A DNA stretch of 64,000 bases from Blautia pseudococcoides (GCF_001689125.2 NZ_CP015405.2:4366501-4430500), one strand, 5' to 3'; shown: positions 25,300 through 34,365, counted from the stretch's first letter. Made by a program: numbers and translations. Notes: generated by a model from the sequence alone, not told the origin.

Positions 25300-26141
25300 A
25301 ATCAAAATCTTACAATCGTTTAAAATATATTTTAGCGCATGCTTTATTAATTATATTGTCATTTATGTGTCTGTTTTTCTTCTATATTCTGATCATCAAT
25401 GCGACGAGATCACATGCAGACCTGCAGAAAGGATTTTCTGTATTTCCGGGAAAAAATTTTTTGGAAAACCTAAAAAGTGTTGTCAATGATGGTACATTTC
25501 CCATGATTCGCGGTATTATTAACAGTTTGATCGTATCTGCCTGCAGTGCGGCAATTTGTATATATTTTTCGGCTTTGACAGCGTATGGGTTGTACGCTTA
25601 TGATTTCAAGTTAAAAAAGGCAGCATTTACATTTATTATGGCCATTCTTGTTATGCCGACACAGGTTACAGCAATGGGATTCCTGCGTTTGATTACAAAG
25701 ATGGGAATGTATGATTCCCTGCTTCCGTTAATTATTCCTTCGATAGCATCTCCTGCTGTATTTTACTTTATGTATAGTTATCTGCAGGCATCTCTTCCGT
25801 TGTCACTGGTTGAAGCGGCAAGAATTGACGGATCAGGAGAATTCAGGACTTTTAATAGAATTGTGATTCCCATTATGAAACCTGCGGTTGCAGTGCAGGC
25901 CATTTTTACATTTGTTGGTTCATGGAATAACTATTTTATTCCGGCTCTTGTTTTGCAGTCAAAAGATAAAATGACAGTTCCGATTCTAATTGCGACGCTT
26001 AGAGGCGCAGATTATATGAGTTTTGATATGGGAAAAATCTATATGATGATTTTGGTGGCAATTGTTCCCATAATTCTTGTATATCTTTTGCTATCTAAGT
26101 ATATCATTGCAGGTGTTACACTTGGCAGTGTTAAGGGATGA
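25296..26141 (+). CDS. Sugar ABC transporter permease (MalG/UgpE type)
   Basis: A 281-residue partner permease with six expected helices and the EAA motif EAARIDGSGEFRTFNRIVIPIMKPA near residue 175. The GTG start overlaps the stop of the preceding permease, with GGAGG about 12 nt upstream. The end residues (IIAGVTLGSVKG) are the classic C-terminus of this subfamily. It completes the importer apart from the missing ATPase. Confidence 0.9.
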   Translation: MKSKSYNRLKYILAHALLIILSFMCLFFFYILIINATRSHADLQKGFSVFPGKNFLENLKSVVNDGTFPMIRGIINSLIVSACSAAICIYFSALTAYGLYAYDFKLKKAAFTFIMAILVMPTQVTAMGFLRLITKMGMYDSLLPLIIPSIASPAVFYFMYSYLQASLPLSLVEAARIDGSGEFRTFNRIVIPIMKPAVAVQAIFTFVGSWNNYFIPALVLQSKDKMTVPILIATLRGADYMSFDMGKIYMMILVAIVPIILVYLLLSKYIIAGVTLGSVKG

Positions 26142-26293
26142 CGCTGATTACATTTATCGAAATACTTTAAAGATATAAAAACAAGGAGAGCGGGCGGCTG
26201 AAATATCCCGGCAGTGCTATGGAGCAGGAAAAGACGGCAATTGTTGTGGGTTGATTTGTCCGTTTCAGGTATTGTATATATAGATACTAAAAT

Positions 26294-26329
26294 AGGGTAT
26301 TTTCTGCAGAAAGCAGCAGAAAATACCCT
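26294..26329. terminator. Bidirectional terminator-like hairpin
   Basis: A 14-bp perfect stem AGGGTATTTTCTGC / GCAGAAAATACCCT (26294-26307 / 26316-26329) with an 8-nt loop lies between the convergent ABC and LarA-like operons. T-rich bases flank it on both strands but no long T-run. Confidence 0.65.
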
Positions 26330-26372
26330 GTTGTTTATAAAACAATGCAAAGATTCAATTTATATTTTACAG

Positions 26373-27641
26373 TCAGTCCACTTTCCAAAGCCCCAAAGCA
26401 GGTGTCTTCACAAAATAAATCTCTTCCCCGTTCTCCAGTGTGTTCCACCCGTCATGCAAAGTCTCCGGATCGTACAGGGACGCGGCTTGTTCATAATCCG
26501 TCCACTGATAGCCCACACTCTCAATCTCTTCTTTTGAAAGATTTTCCGGTCTGGTACAGTATGTGATCCGGAATCTTCCGTCAGAGGAGCCCTGGATCAG
26601 ATGGGCGGCAGCCATGATCCTGTTCTCAAAAGCACCTTCATTGAACAGTTTCAGCACATAGTCCCGGCCTTTGTAGCCGTATGTTCTGGTCATATGATCC
26701 ATCTCTTCGTTTTCGCCGAAGGCCTTGACGCCGGGAGCCAGAATGATCAGGTCCCCTCCGTCGGCCACAGCCATTCTTGTGCGGTAGATACCTTTGTTTC
26801 CCACCCATGTGGTTTTCAGCTCATATGGGTCCAGATAGGTGACAAGTTTTTTTGCCCTGCGCTCCACATGGCAGATGTTCAGTTTGCCGGAAAGCTCCAC
26901 TGCAAGCTCAAAGGGTTTTCTGGAAGGCCCGGTGTAAAGTCCGTTCAGGCAGATTTCCTCATCCTTTAAAGTGGTGACAGTCTGGATATATACCAGAGGA
27001 AGTTTTCCGTCCAGGAAATGCTGCTGGGCGTAGTCAAAGACTTTCCGCGCAGGGGAGTCCGCAACACCCAGGGCTTTCTCCATGCCGCATATGGCACTGA
27101 GCATGTGGGATTTATTGATCATCTGGCGTCCGCCTACACCTACAAAGATGTTTTTGCTGTAGTTTGCCATGCCCACAACCTCGTGGGGGACCACCTGACC
27201 GATAGAGAGGATCAAGTCGTACCCGCCGTTTATCAGCTTTTCATTGACTTCCACTTCTATATCCGTGGAATACAGACCGCCGGATATTTCCTCAATGACT
27301 TCCTGTGGCACTTTTCCGATGGAAACGGTGTCTGTCTGCCAGTGATGCACTAAAAATGCTTCCTCCGGCACGACACTGCCGAACATCTTTTCTTTTTCCT
27401 CCCCGTCCATTGCCATATGGGTGCCCAGGGCGGGCATTACATGTACAGTGGCGGTGGGGGAGAGCTTTTTATAGAGGACCTGGGTAAGTTCCCCGGCGTA
27501 GGAGTAGCAGCGGGTGAAGTCCGGCGGTATGATCAGGACTTTCTTCAGTCCGGGATACTGTGCCAGCAGTTCATCCATGCATTTCTCTACTTCAGCAGGA
27601 GAGATGCCGGAAGTTTCGTTTGTCAGGTATATCTCGTTCAT
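26373..27641 (-). CDS. LarA-like nickel-dependent hydroxyacid racemase/epimerase
   Basis: A 422-residue protein of the LarA (DUF2088) superfamily, which racemises or epimerises 2-hydroxyacids with a nickel-pincer nucleotide. Motifs seen: PPDFTR (D41-R44), GTH75, PH153, YSK163 (aligned with the Lys that binds the cofactor covalently) and NKSH179. Characterised relatives include lactate and malate racemases and a D-gluconate 2-epimerase. Sugar-acid genes all around favour an aldonate epimerase. The cofactor genes larB, larC and larE are not in the window. AGGAGG stands before the ATG. It lies 33 bp after the zinc dehydrogenase and is probably co-transcribed with it. Confidence 0.82.
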   Translation of the reverse strand: MNEIYLTNETSGISPAEVEKCMDELLAQYPGLKKVLIIPPDFTRCYSYAGELTQVLYKKLSPTATVHVMPALGTHMAMDGEEKEKMFGSVVPEEAFLVHHWQTDTVSIGKVPQEVIEEISGGLYSTDIEVEVNEKLINGGYDLILSIGQVVPHEVVGMANYSKNIFVGVGGRQMINKSHMLSAICGMEKALGVADSPARKVFDYAQQHFLDGKLPLVYIQTVTTLKDEEICLNGLYTGPSRKPFELAVELSGKLNICHVERRAKKLVTYLDPYELKTTWVGNKGIYRTRMAVADGGDLIILAPGVKAFGENEEMDHMTRTYGYKGRDYVLKLFNEGAFENRIMAAAHLIQGSSDGRFRITYCTRPENLSKEEIESVGYQWTDYEQAASLYDPETLHDGWNTLENGEEIYFVKTPALGLWKVD

Positions 27642-27674
27642 AGATTCCTCCTGTTTTCCATCAATGGGATTGTT

Positions 27675-28697
27675 CTAGTCTTCAAATTTCAGAACCAGCT
27701 TGAGCACATCCTGGGGATGCTCTGTGATCATAGTCAGAGCTTCCATAACATCTTTGTAATTATAGGATTTTGTCATGAGCTGTTCCGGATGCAGGGTGCC
27801 GTCCTCAAAGCCTGCGATGACTTCATCGAAACAGTTGTTGTTCAGGCGGGAGCCGGCTATGGTCAGTTCCTTTTTGGTGATGTCAGCCATTGTGATCTGG
27901 GAAGGTACGTTTTTCAGTCCCAGAACCACCATACGTCCTGCCGGGCAGGCCAGCTGTACACTCTGCTCAAAGGAAGAAGGAATGCAGACCGTATCCACAA
28001 TGACCGGGATACCTTCACCGTCTGTAAACTTCAGAAGGCGTTCCTCCAGATTCTCCTCTGATACCAGGACCACTTCATCTGCACCCATGGAAAGCGCCTT
28101 GTCCAGACGTTCCTTTACCAGGTCTGTCATGATGACTTCAGCGCCGTTTCTCTTGGCGACCTGCATGGCCGCAATACCAATCGGCCCGGAACCCATGATG
28201 AGGACTTTATCTCCCTTTGTGATCTGTCCTCTTCTGTTGATCTCCACACCGATGGTGAAAGGCTCAACCAGACCAAGGAAAGATTCGTCGAAATCCTTGT
28301 GGAATTTGTGGATATTGGATTCGGGAGCACATACGAACTCTGCAAATCCGCCGTCTCTGTGAACCCCCATAACTTCCAGGGTAGAGCATACGTTGTGGCG
28401 GCCGATCTTGCAGGCATAGCAGTGTCCGCAGCTTACAACCGGGTCAACAGCAACCTTGTCGCCTACTTTTACGGCAGTTACATCCTGGCCCACTTCTGTT
28501 ACAATACCGCCGAACTCATGTCCGATCAACCGCGGGTAAGTTGCCAGTGAATTGGTGCCGTTATATATCCCGATGTCAGAGCCGCAGATACCGCCGGACG
28601 TAATGCGTACGATCACATCATCTTTATTTTTGATCTCAGGTTTTGGAACATCGACGATTTCAACCTTGAATGGTTCGATTACTTTTATAGCTTTCAT
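27675..28697 (-). CDS. Zinc-dependent polyol/sugar-acid dehydrogenase (MDR family)
   Basis: A 340-residue medium-chain NAD(P)-dependent dehydrogenase. Catalytic zinc ligands C38, H60 and E61 (GHEFGG) and the structural zinc cysteines C90, C93, C96 and C104 are all present. The Rossmann motif is GSGPIGIAAMQVAK. It resembles L-idonate 5-dehydrogenase, RspB and sorbitol/threonine dehydrogenases. The neighbours suggest oxidation of a sugar acid such as idonate or gulonate, but this is inference. ATG 28697 follows AGGAG by 12 nt; the longer open frame upstream has no ribosome site. First gene of the minus-strand pair with the LarA-like gene. Confidence 0.87.
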   Translation of the reverse strand: MKAIKVIEPFKVEIVDVPKPEIKNKDDVIVRITSGGICGSDIGIYNGTNSLATYPRLIGHEFGGIVTEVGQDVTAVKVGDKVAVDPVVSCGHCYACKIGRHNVCSTLEVMGVHRDGGFAEFVCAPESNIHKFHKDFDESFLGLVEPFTIGVEINRRGQITKGDKVLIMGSGPIGIAAMQVAKRNGAEVIMTDLVKERLDKALSMGADEVVLVSEENLEERLLKFTDGEGIPVIVDTVCIPSSFEQSVQLACPAGRMVVLGLKNVPSQITMADITKKELTIAGSRLNNNCFDEVIAGFEDGTLHPEQLMTKSYNYKDVMEALTMITEHPQDVLKLVLKFED

Positions 28698-28767
28698 TTG
28701 ATCAGAACACTCCTTTTGTTTGAAAAATAAAAAGTTGATAGAGAACACGCCCCGTTTCTTGCGGCGT

Positions 28768-28861
28768 AACTGATATATTAATTGACGACTGCTGTTTTCA
28801 TGGTGTTTAAGAAAACAGGTCGAAATGGAATGGATGAATGGAATAAATTGATATATCAGTT
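28768..28861. promoter_or_regulatory. Widely spaced inverted repeat in divergent promoter region
   Basis: AACTGATATATTAATT (28768-28783) and AATTGATATATCAGTT (28846-28861) are inverted copies with one mismatch, 62 bp apart. They sit between the divergent dehydrogenase and GntR genes and could be two sites of one regulator. The rest of this 349-bp gap has no gene. Confidence 0.45.
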
Positions 28862-28950
28862 GTCTTGGCATAACTATAACAAATGCAGAAGCAAAGTACA
28901 ATATGAAAAAGTGCCAACATATAAATGGAATTTCTGTATAGAATTCACAA

Positions 28951-28963
28951 AACGTATGACGTC
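28951..28963. promoter_or_regulatory. GACGT-N3-ACGTC operator, site 1
   Basis: AACGT-ATG-ACGTC, one base from a perfect dyad, 84 bp before the GntR gene. Sites 2 (29829) and 3 (32555) precede the permease and dehydratase genes. Confidence 0.6.
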
Positions 28964-29046
28964 CTCTGTCCTGCAGTATGCAAAAGTTGACGTGATGTTT
29001 GTGGTGTGTTACGCTTCAGTAAACAGAAGACAACAGGGGGACCGTG

Positions 29047-29739
29047 ATGATGAAAATATCAGAAAAAAGAGCAAAGGAAAACAACCGGGAATATGCCTAC
29101 AGGCTGCTGCGAAGTAATATTATGACACTGCAGCTCATGCCCGGGACCACATTGAACGAAGGGGAACTGACAGAACTGCTGGGGATCAGCAGAACACCTA
29201 TCCATGAAGCCATTATTATGTTAAAGGAAGAATCTCTTGTAGACGTTTTCCCTCAAAGCGGCTCCAGGGTATCCATGATACATATAGATATATTGAAGGA
29301 AGGGTATTTTCTCAGGTCTGTGATAGAACCGGAGATTATCCGCCAGATCGCGGGTAATCTCCGGGAGGAGGGAATGACGGCCCTGAAGGAGAACCTGGGC
29401 AGACAAAAGGCTGCCCTGGAGAATGAGGAGAAAATAGACCCTTTTTTTAAACTTGATGATGAATTTCACCATCTGATCTATGAAATGGCAGGGAAGCAGA
29501 AGACCTGGTACGCCATGAAAAAAGTCAGCTCCCACTATGACAGAGTGCGCTATCTGGACGCGATCATGAATAAGACGGACCTTGCAGCCATACATCAGGA
29601 GCACAAAGATATATATCATATGCTGCTGCTGGGCCTCTCTGTGGATTTTGATCTGAAAGACTTTTATGACAGGCACCTGGGCACTTACCGAAGGCATTTT
29701 CAGGAAATACTAGAAAAATACCCGGAGTATTTCTGCTAG
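29047..29739 (+). CDS. GntR-family regulator, FCD (FadR-type) subfamily
   Basis: A 230-residue regulator. Residues 12-75 form a winged HTH (LNEGELTELLGISRTPIHEAIIMLKEESLVDVFPQSGSRVS). Residues 85-215 form a helical FCD ligand domain with the metal-site pattern D-x-x-x-H (DDEFHHLIYEMAG) and later His residues. FCD regulators usually bind hydroxy- or sugar acids. It lies divergent to the dehydrogenase-LarA pair and upstream of the GntP permease. ATG 29047 is 6 nt after GGGGG; the adjacent ATG 29050 is an alternative. It is one of two candidates for the protein that reads the GACGT dyads. Confidence 0.86.
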   Translation: MMKISEKRAKENNREYAYRLLRSNIMTLQLMPGTTLNEGELTELLGISRTPIHEAIIMLKEESLVDVFPQSGSRVSMIHIDILKEGYFLRSVIEPEIIRQIAGNLREEGMTALKENLGRQKAALENEEKIDPFFKLDDEFHHLIYEMAGKQKTWYAMKKVSSHYDRVRYLDAIMNKTDLAAIHQEHKDIYHMLLLGLSVDFDLKDFYDRHLGTYRRHFQEILEKYPEYFC

Positions 29740-29826
29740 CACAGCAATAAAGCGCGGGTGTGTATAAAATATGCACAAAAAGTTTATTGAAAATTTATAA
29801 TAATCTCACATAATTTATATTTGCTC

Positions 29827-29855
29827 TTGACGTGTGACGTCTGATTTGCTATAGT
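29827..29855 (+). promoter_or_regulatory. GntP permease promoter with GACGT-N3-ACGTC operator, site 2
   Basis: TTGACG (29827-29832), a 17-nt spacer and TATAGT (29850-29855) form a good sigma-A promoter. The perfect dyad GACGT-GTG-ACGTC (29829-29841) overlaps its -35, a position where a bound repressor would block RNA polymerase. Confidence 0.75.
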
Positions 29856-29948
29856 CGGTTTATGGAATGGATGAGAGGTCATACGTGTTATTACTTGTAA
29901 AAGAAGTGACAGGGATAACAGGAAAAGGGAAAAAGGAGGAAAACGTAT

Positions 29949-31352
29949 ATGTTTTCAGGAGAAATGGTAACAGGGCCATTGCTGATAGGTATTTTTATTC
30001 TGGCGATCGCCGTATTATTGTTGTTGATCATTAAATTTAAGCTGAATGCTTTTGTGGCATTACTGCTTACTGCATTTGGCACAGGTGTGTTGGTAAATAT
30101 GCCGCTGGCTGATGTGGCACAGACCGTTACAGACGGTTTCGGCGGTACACTGGGCGGTATCGGTATGGTAACAGGTCTTGGTGTAATGCTGGGTAAGTTC
30201 ATGTTTGAGTCCGGCGGTATCGAGTCAATTTCCAATAAGATCTTAGGTGCGTTCGGCGAGAAGAAATCCCCGATCGCTGTTGCGCTTTCAGGTTTTATCA
30301 CAGGTATTCCAGTGTTCGGCGATGTGGTTTACATCATGTTTGCCCCCATGCTTCGTGTACTTTCCAAGAAAACAAAGATTTCCATGGTGACATTTGCCTG
30401 TGCGATCTCTGTTGCTACCACTTGTACCTTCGCATTAGTGCTCCCCACAGCACCGCCTTTGGCAGTTGCTGAGGAGCTGAATATTGAGATTGGTATTTTC
30501 TTCTTCTATGCTTTGATCTCCGCTTTTGTGGGAATGATCGTGGGCGGTATCTTTTATGGTTCTATCCTGAACAAACAGGATCAGAAGAACAACCATTTCT
30601 ACACCTTTGAAGATCTGGATGAGGAAGAGGCAGAAATGTCCAAGAGCAGCAAAGGAAAAGGAAAGGAACGCGCAAAAATGAGCGCAGGAAAGGCACTTTC
30701 TATCCTTCTGGTTCCGATCATCCTGATTCTGCTGGGAAGTTTTGTTCCGCTGGCAGTTGGCAAGGATGCGGCGATCGTTCCGTTTGTCACATTTATTGGA
30801 AACAAAAACTTTGCTATGATGGCAGGCGTTATTTACGCTGCAGTCATCTCCAGAAAATACATAACAAAGACAGCTACAGACATCATGACAGAAGCTGCTG
30901 ACCAGGTTGGTTTGATCCTGCTGATCACAGGTGCAGGCGGAGCTTTCGGTAAAGTTCTGCAGGCTACCGGTATCGCTGATTACGTTGCAGGTTCTCTGTC
31001 ACAGTTCAGCATCCCGATCCTGGTACTGTGTTTCCTGATCGCACAGATCATCCGCTGTGCACAGGGTTCCACAACGGTTGCTCTTATGACTACAGCAGCC
31101 ATTATGTCCAGCACAATTGCATCCGGCGGTGTATCCCCGATCCTGTGTGCGATCGCTATCTGTGCAGGCGGTATCGGCCTTTCACTGCCGAACGACTCCG
31201 GATTCTGGGCGATCAGCCGGTTCTTTAAGATTTCTGTCACGGATACCATCCGTGGATGGAGTATCGGCGGTTTTGTTGCCGGCGTGGCGATTCTGATATT
31301 TGTATCCATACTTTCTCTGTTCCAGGGCTTCCTGCCGGGACTTATGATGTAA
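29949..31352 (+). CDS. GntP-family gluconate/sugar-acid:proton symporter
   Basis: A 467-residue membrane protein of the GntP family with 12-14 hydrophobic segments and the family-typical GFGGTLGGIGMVTGLGVMLG and GLSLPNDSGFWAISRFF stretches. Members import gluconate, idonate, glycerate or related acids with protons. A charged cytoplasmic loop at about 215-245 (EDLDEEEAEMSKSSKGKGKERAK) is longer than usual. AAAGGAGG precedes the ATG by 9 nt. It has its own operator-controlled promoter and a terminator after it, so it is probably monocistronic. Confidence 0.88.
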   Translation: MFSGEMVTGPLLIGIFILAIAVLLLLIIKFKLNAFVALLLTAFGTGVLVNMPLADVAQTVTDGFGGTLGGIGMVTGLGVMLGKFMFESGGIESISNKILGAFGEKKSPIAVALSGFITGIPVFGDVVYIMFAPMLRVLSKKTKISMVTFACAISVATTCTFALVLPTAPPLAVAEELNIEIGIFFFYALISAFVGMIVGGIFYGSILNKQDQKNNHFYTFEDLDEEEAEMSKSSKGKGKERAKMSAGKALSILLVPIILILLGSFVPLAVGKDAAIVPFVTFIGNKNFAMMAGVIYAAVISRKYITKTATDIMTEAADQVGLILLITGAGGAFGKVLQATGIADYVAGSLSQFSIPILVLCFLIAQIIRCAQGSTTVALMTTAAIMSSTIASGGVSPILCAIAICAGGIGLSLPNDSGFWAISRFFKISVTDTIRGWSIGGFVAGVAILIFVSILSLFQGFLPGLMM

Positions 31353-31373
31353 GTGTGAACATATAAGGCCATA

Positions 31374-31417
31374 GATGCCGTCCGGGGGAAGATGCCCTCC
31401 GGGCGGCATTTTTTATT
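31374..31417 (+). terminator. Terminator after GntP permease
   Basis: ATGCCGTCCGGGGG pairs with CCCTCCGGGCGGCAT, followed by TTTTTT. Confidence 0.88.
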
Positions 31418-31608
31418 ACAAAGGAAAAACAACGAATCCCGCCGGAAGAATCTGATTTATATGAAGTGCCAGGTAGACTTTCTTCAAACGAACGTGCTAT
31501 AATATGTAAACAAATGCTGAAAAATGCAGAAAACCTTCGACAAGCAGTGTCCGTGCAGGGCATATAAAACATGTGCAAATTTCCGTTAATAATTGTTATA
31601 CAAGCTGA

Positions 31609-31655
31609 TTGGCTTTCCGGCCAATGTGGGAACTGTGAGAGTACCGAAGAGTTAC
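31609..31655 (+). repeat. Two-hairpin interspersed repeat, copy D (degenerate)
   Basis: Hairpin ATTGGC-tttcc-GGCCAAT is followed by AACTGT (31631-31636), an 11-nt loop and AGAGTT (31648-31653). The order and loop length match the other copies; the stem has one mismatch. It ends 26 bp before a GntR gene. The rest of this 328-bp gap has only the permease terminator. Confidence 0.45.
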
Positions 31656-31680
31656 TAAATGATCAAAGAGGTAAAAATAT

Positions 31681-32376
31681 ATGTTAGAGTCGTTGAATGA
31701 GAGTAAAAAACTACTGCCGGAGAGAGTGGCAGAGCAGATCATCAGCCTGATCGCGGACAGGGAGCTGAAGGCCGGTGATAAGCTGCCAAATGAATTTGAT
31801 ATGGCACAGCAGTTATCTGTGGGAAGAGGCACCATACGGGAAGCTGTTAAGATTCTTGTTTCCAGGAATATACTGGAGATCCGCCGCGGCTGCGGAACCT
31901 TTGTCTGTGAAAAGCCGGGTGTTGTGGATGACCCCCTGGGATTTGCTTTTGTGAAAGACAAGAAAAGACTTGGCCTCGATCTGTGTGAAGTCCGTATGAT
32001 AATTGAGCCGGAGATAGCGGCATTGGCCGCGGAGCGGGCAACATCTGAGGAAATAGAAGAACTGCAGAGAATTGAGGATGAGGTGAAGGAGCTTTGTGAT
32101 AAAGAGGAGCCTCATATGCACAAGGATATTGAGTTCCATGAAATGCTGGCAAAGATGAGCAAAAATATGATCATGCCAAATATCATTCCTGTGATCCAGA
32201 CAGGTATTTCCCTTTTTATAAACATTACCGATTATTCCCTGACGAAGGAAACCGTCCGCACTCACCAGATGATCGTGGATGCCATCAGGGAGCGCTGTCC
32301 TCAGGCGGCCAAGGATGCCATGATAGAGCATCTGGCAAGTAATCAGGATAAAATAGAAAGACTTTCCGGGCTTTAG
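31681..32376 (+). CDS. GntR-family regulator, FCD (FadR-type) subfamily, second copy
   Basis: A 231-residue regulator. The winged HTH covers about 10-78 (LPNEFDMAQQLSVGRGTIREAVKILVSRNILEIRRGCGTFV); the FCD domain about 95-225 includes MHKDIEFHEMLAKMS and later His residues for metal and ligand. It is distinct from the regulator at 29047, so the cluster may sense two acids or use one activator and one repressor. AAAGAGG precedes the ATG. The stop codon lies inside the loop of its own terminator. It stands before the dehydratase gene. Confidence 0.86.
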   Translation: MLESLNESKKLLPERVAEQIISLIADRELKAGDKLPNEFDMAQQLSVGRGTIREAVKILVSRNILEIRRGCGTFVCEKPGVVDDPLGFAFVKDKKRLGLDLCEVRMIIEPEIAALAAERATSEEIEELQRIEDEVKELCDKEEPHMHKDIEFHEMLAKMSKNMIMPNIIPVIQTGISLFINITDYSLTKETVRTHQMIVDAIRERCPQAAKDAMIEHLASNQDKIERLSGL

Positions 32377-32394
32377 TCAGCCCGGAATTTTTTG
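32364..32394 (+). terminator. Terminator overlapping the GntR stop codon
   Basis: TTCCGGGCT / AGCCCGGAA (32364-32372 / 32379-32387) with TTTTTT after it. The TAG stop lies in the loop. Confidence 0.9.
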
Positions 32395-32513
32395 TTGTAC
32401 GGAAAGGACTGCAAGAGGGGGCTTCTCGGATTGTTATGGGTCTGTATTTTTGTGAACATTGCATAAATATAAAAGGGATAAAATAAGCAAAAGGGATAAA
32501 ATAAGCGGACCTA

Positions 32514-32567
32514 TTGACCTCAGAAGAAAGAAGTGGTACTATACAAACAGATACGACGTATGATGTC
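32514..32567 (+). promoter_or_regulatory. Dehydratase promoter with GACGT-N3-ACGTC operator, site 3
   Basis: TTGACC (32514-32519), a 17-nt spacer, TACTAT (32537-32542). The dyad GACGT-ATG-ATGTC (32555-32567, one mismatch) lies just downstream of the expected start site. A nearly duplicated AAAAGGGATAAAATAAGC also occurs upstream (about 32471-32506). Confidence 0.7.
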
Positions 32568-32640
32568 TTGAAAGGCAGAAATATTCCATTCCAAATCAAG
32601 CAGCGATCCATTAGATCCATTTAATCAAAGGAGAACGATT

Positions 32641-34362
32641 ATGAAATTAAGAAGCCAGGAATTAAGAAAAATTGCACCGGAATTAGACCCGCTCCGTCTG
32701 GGGACCGGATGGAAACTGGAGGATTTATCAAAACCGCAGATTATGATTGAGAGTACCTTTGGTGACAGCCATCCCGGCAGCGGGCACCTTATGGAGCTTG
32801 TGGAGGAGGTAAGGGCAGGCGTTGCAGAGGCGGGCGGACACGGCGCAAGGTATTTCACCACAGATATCTGTGACGGGGAAGCCCAGGGCCACGATGGGAT
32901 CAACTATTCCCTGGCATCCAGAGATATGATCGCCAATATGATCGAGATCCATGCCAATGCCACACCTTTTGACGGCGGTGTTTTTGTGGCAAGCTGTGAC
33001 AAGGGCATGCCTGCACATCTTATGGGAGTGGGAAGAGTCAATATTCCTTCCATTATTGTGACAGGCGGCGTCATGGACGCGGGTCCCGACTTACTGACCC
33101 TGGAGCAGATCGGTATGTATAATGCCATGTGCGAGCGCGGGGAGATCACACAGGAAAAACTGACTTTTTACAAACAGAATGCATGTCCTTCCTGCGGTGC
33201 CTGCTCTTTTATGGGAACAGCTTCCACCATGCAGATCATGGCTGAGGCATTAGGCCTGATGCTGCCGGGAAGCGCTCTTATGCCGGCCACCAGCAAGGAC
33301 CTCCGCACAGTTGCCAGGGAAGCCGGAAAACAGTCCGTATGGCTGGCAGAACATGACCTGACACCAGATAAGATCGTGACGATGAGATCCTTTGAGAATG
33401 CTATTATGGTACATGCTGCCATCTCCGGTTCCACAAACTCCCTGCTTCATCTTCCGGCCATCGCCAGAGAATTTGGCATAGAGATTGACGGGGATACCTT
33501 TGACCGGCTGCACAGAGGTGCGCATTACCTGCTGAACATCCGCCCCGCAGGTGAATGGCCTGCACAGTTCTTCTATTATGCAGGCGGCGTCCCCACAATT
33601 ATGGAAGAGATCAAGGATATGCTCCATCTGGATGTCATGACTGTCACAGGCAAGACTCTGGGCGAAAACCTGGAAGAACTGAAAAAGACCGGATTTTACC
33701 ATAAATGTGACAAATATCTGGAGCAGGTAGGCCTGAAGAGAGAGGATGTGATCCGTCCCTTTGACAAACCATTCGGAACAGACGGAAGTATAGCGATCCT
33801 CTATGGCAACCTGGCGCCTGAAGGAGCAGTGGTAAAACATACCGTAGTGCCTAAGGAAATGTTTGAGGCCACTCTGAAAGCGCGTCCCTTTGACTGTGAG
33901 GAGGATGCCATCCATGCGGTGCTGACCCACGAGATCAAACCGGGAGATGCAGTGATCATCCGTTATGAGGGGCCAAAGGGAAGCGGTATGCCGGAAATGT
34001 TCTATACCACGGAAGCCATTGCGTCTGACGCAGAACTGGGTGCATCCATTGCCCTTCTCACAGACGGCAGATTCTCAGGTGCGTCCAAGGGACCGGCTAT
34101 CGGACATATCTCCCCGGAAGCGGCGGAGGGCGGCCCTATTGCACTGGTCGAGGAGGGTGACCTGATCGAGGTAAATATTCCAAACCGCGTGCTCCGCATT
34201 GTGGGGATCGCAGGGGAGAAGAAAACACAGGAAGAGGTAGAGGCAGTTTTAAAAGAGCGCAGAAGCAAATGGCAGCCTAAGCCGGTGAAATATGAGAAGG
34301 GCGTATTAAAAATCTTTTCAGAAAGGGCTGTCTCTCCTATGAAGGGCGGATACATGGAGTAA
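32641..34362 (+). CDS. IlvD/Edd-family sugar-acid dehydratase
   Basis: A 573-residue iron-sulfur dehydratase of the IlvD/Edd superfamily, which converts an aldonate or dihydroxyacid to a 2-keto-3-deoxy acid. Family blocks: HDGINYSLASRDMIANMIEIHA, SCDKGMPAHLMG (C119), PSCGACSFMGTASTMQ (C185, C188) and GRFSGASKGPAIGHISPEA near the end. The canonical first cluster ligand (TPCN in IlvD) reads HPGSG here; C77 in TDICDG may replace it, as I recall for YjhG/YagF-like xylonate dehydratases. An aldonate such as gluconate is likelier than the branched-chain substrate. It is followed 3 bp later by the SDR gene. Confidence 0.83.
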   Translation: MKLRSQELRKIAPELDPLRLGTGWKLEDLSKPQIMIESTFGDSHPGSGHLMELVEEVRAGVAEAGGHGARYFTTDICDGEAQGHDGINYSLASRDMIANMIEIHANATPFDGGVFVASCDKGMPAHLMGVGRVNIPSIIVTGGVMDAGPDLLTLEQIGMYNAMCERGEITQEKLTFYKQNACPSCGACSFMGTASTMQIMAEALGLMLPGSALMPATSKDLRTVAREAGKQSVWLAEHDLTPDKIVTMRSFENAIMVHAAISGSTNSLLHLPAIAREFGIEIDGDTFDRLHRGAHYLLNIRPAGEWPAQFFYYAGGVPTIMEEIKDMLHLDVMTVTGKTLGENLEELKKTGFYHKCDKYLEQVGLKREDVIRPFDKPFGTDGSIAILYGNLAPEGAVVKHTVVPKEMFEATLKARPFDCEEDAIHAVLTHEIKPGDAVIIRYEGPKGSGMPEMFYTTEAIASDAELGASIALLTDGRFSGASKGPAIGHISPEAAEGGPIALVEEGDLIEVNIPNRVLRIVGIAGEKKTQEEVEAVLKERRSKWQPKPVKYEKGVLKIFSERAVSPMKGGYME

Positions 34363-34365
34363 AAT

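Noticed and set aside
33250..33930. A 226-residue minus-strand open frame
   Set aside because: Antisense to the IlvD/Edd dehydratase; no domain and no ribosome site.
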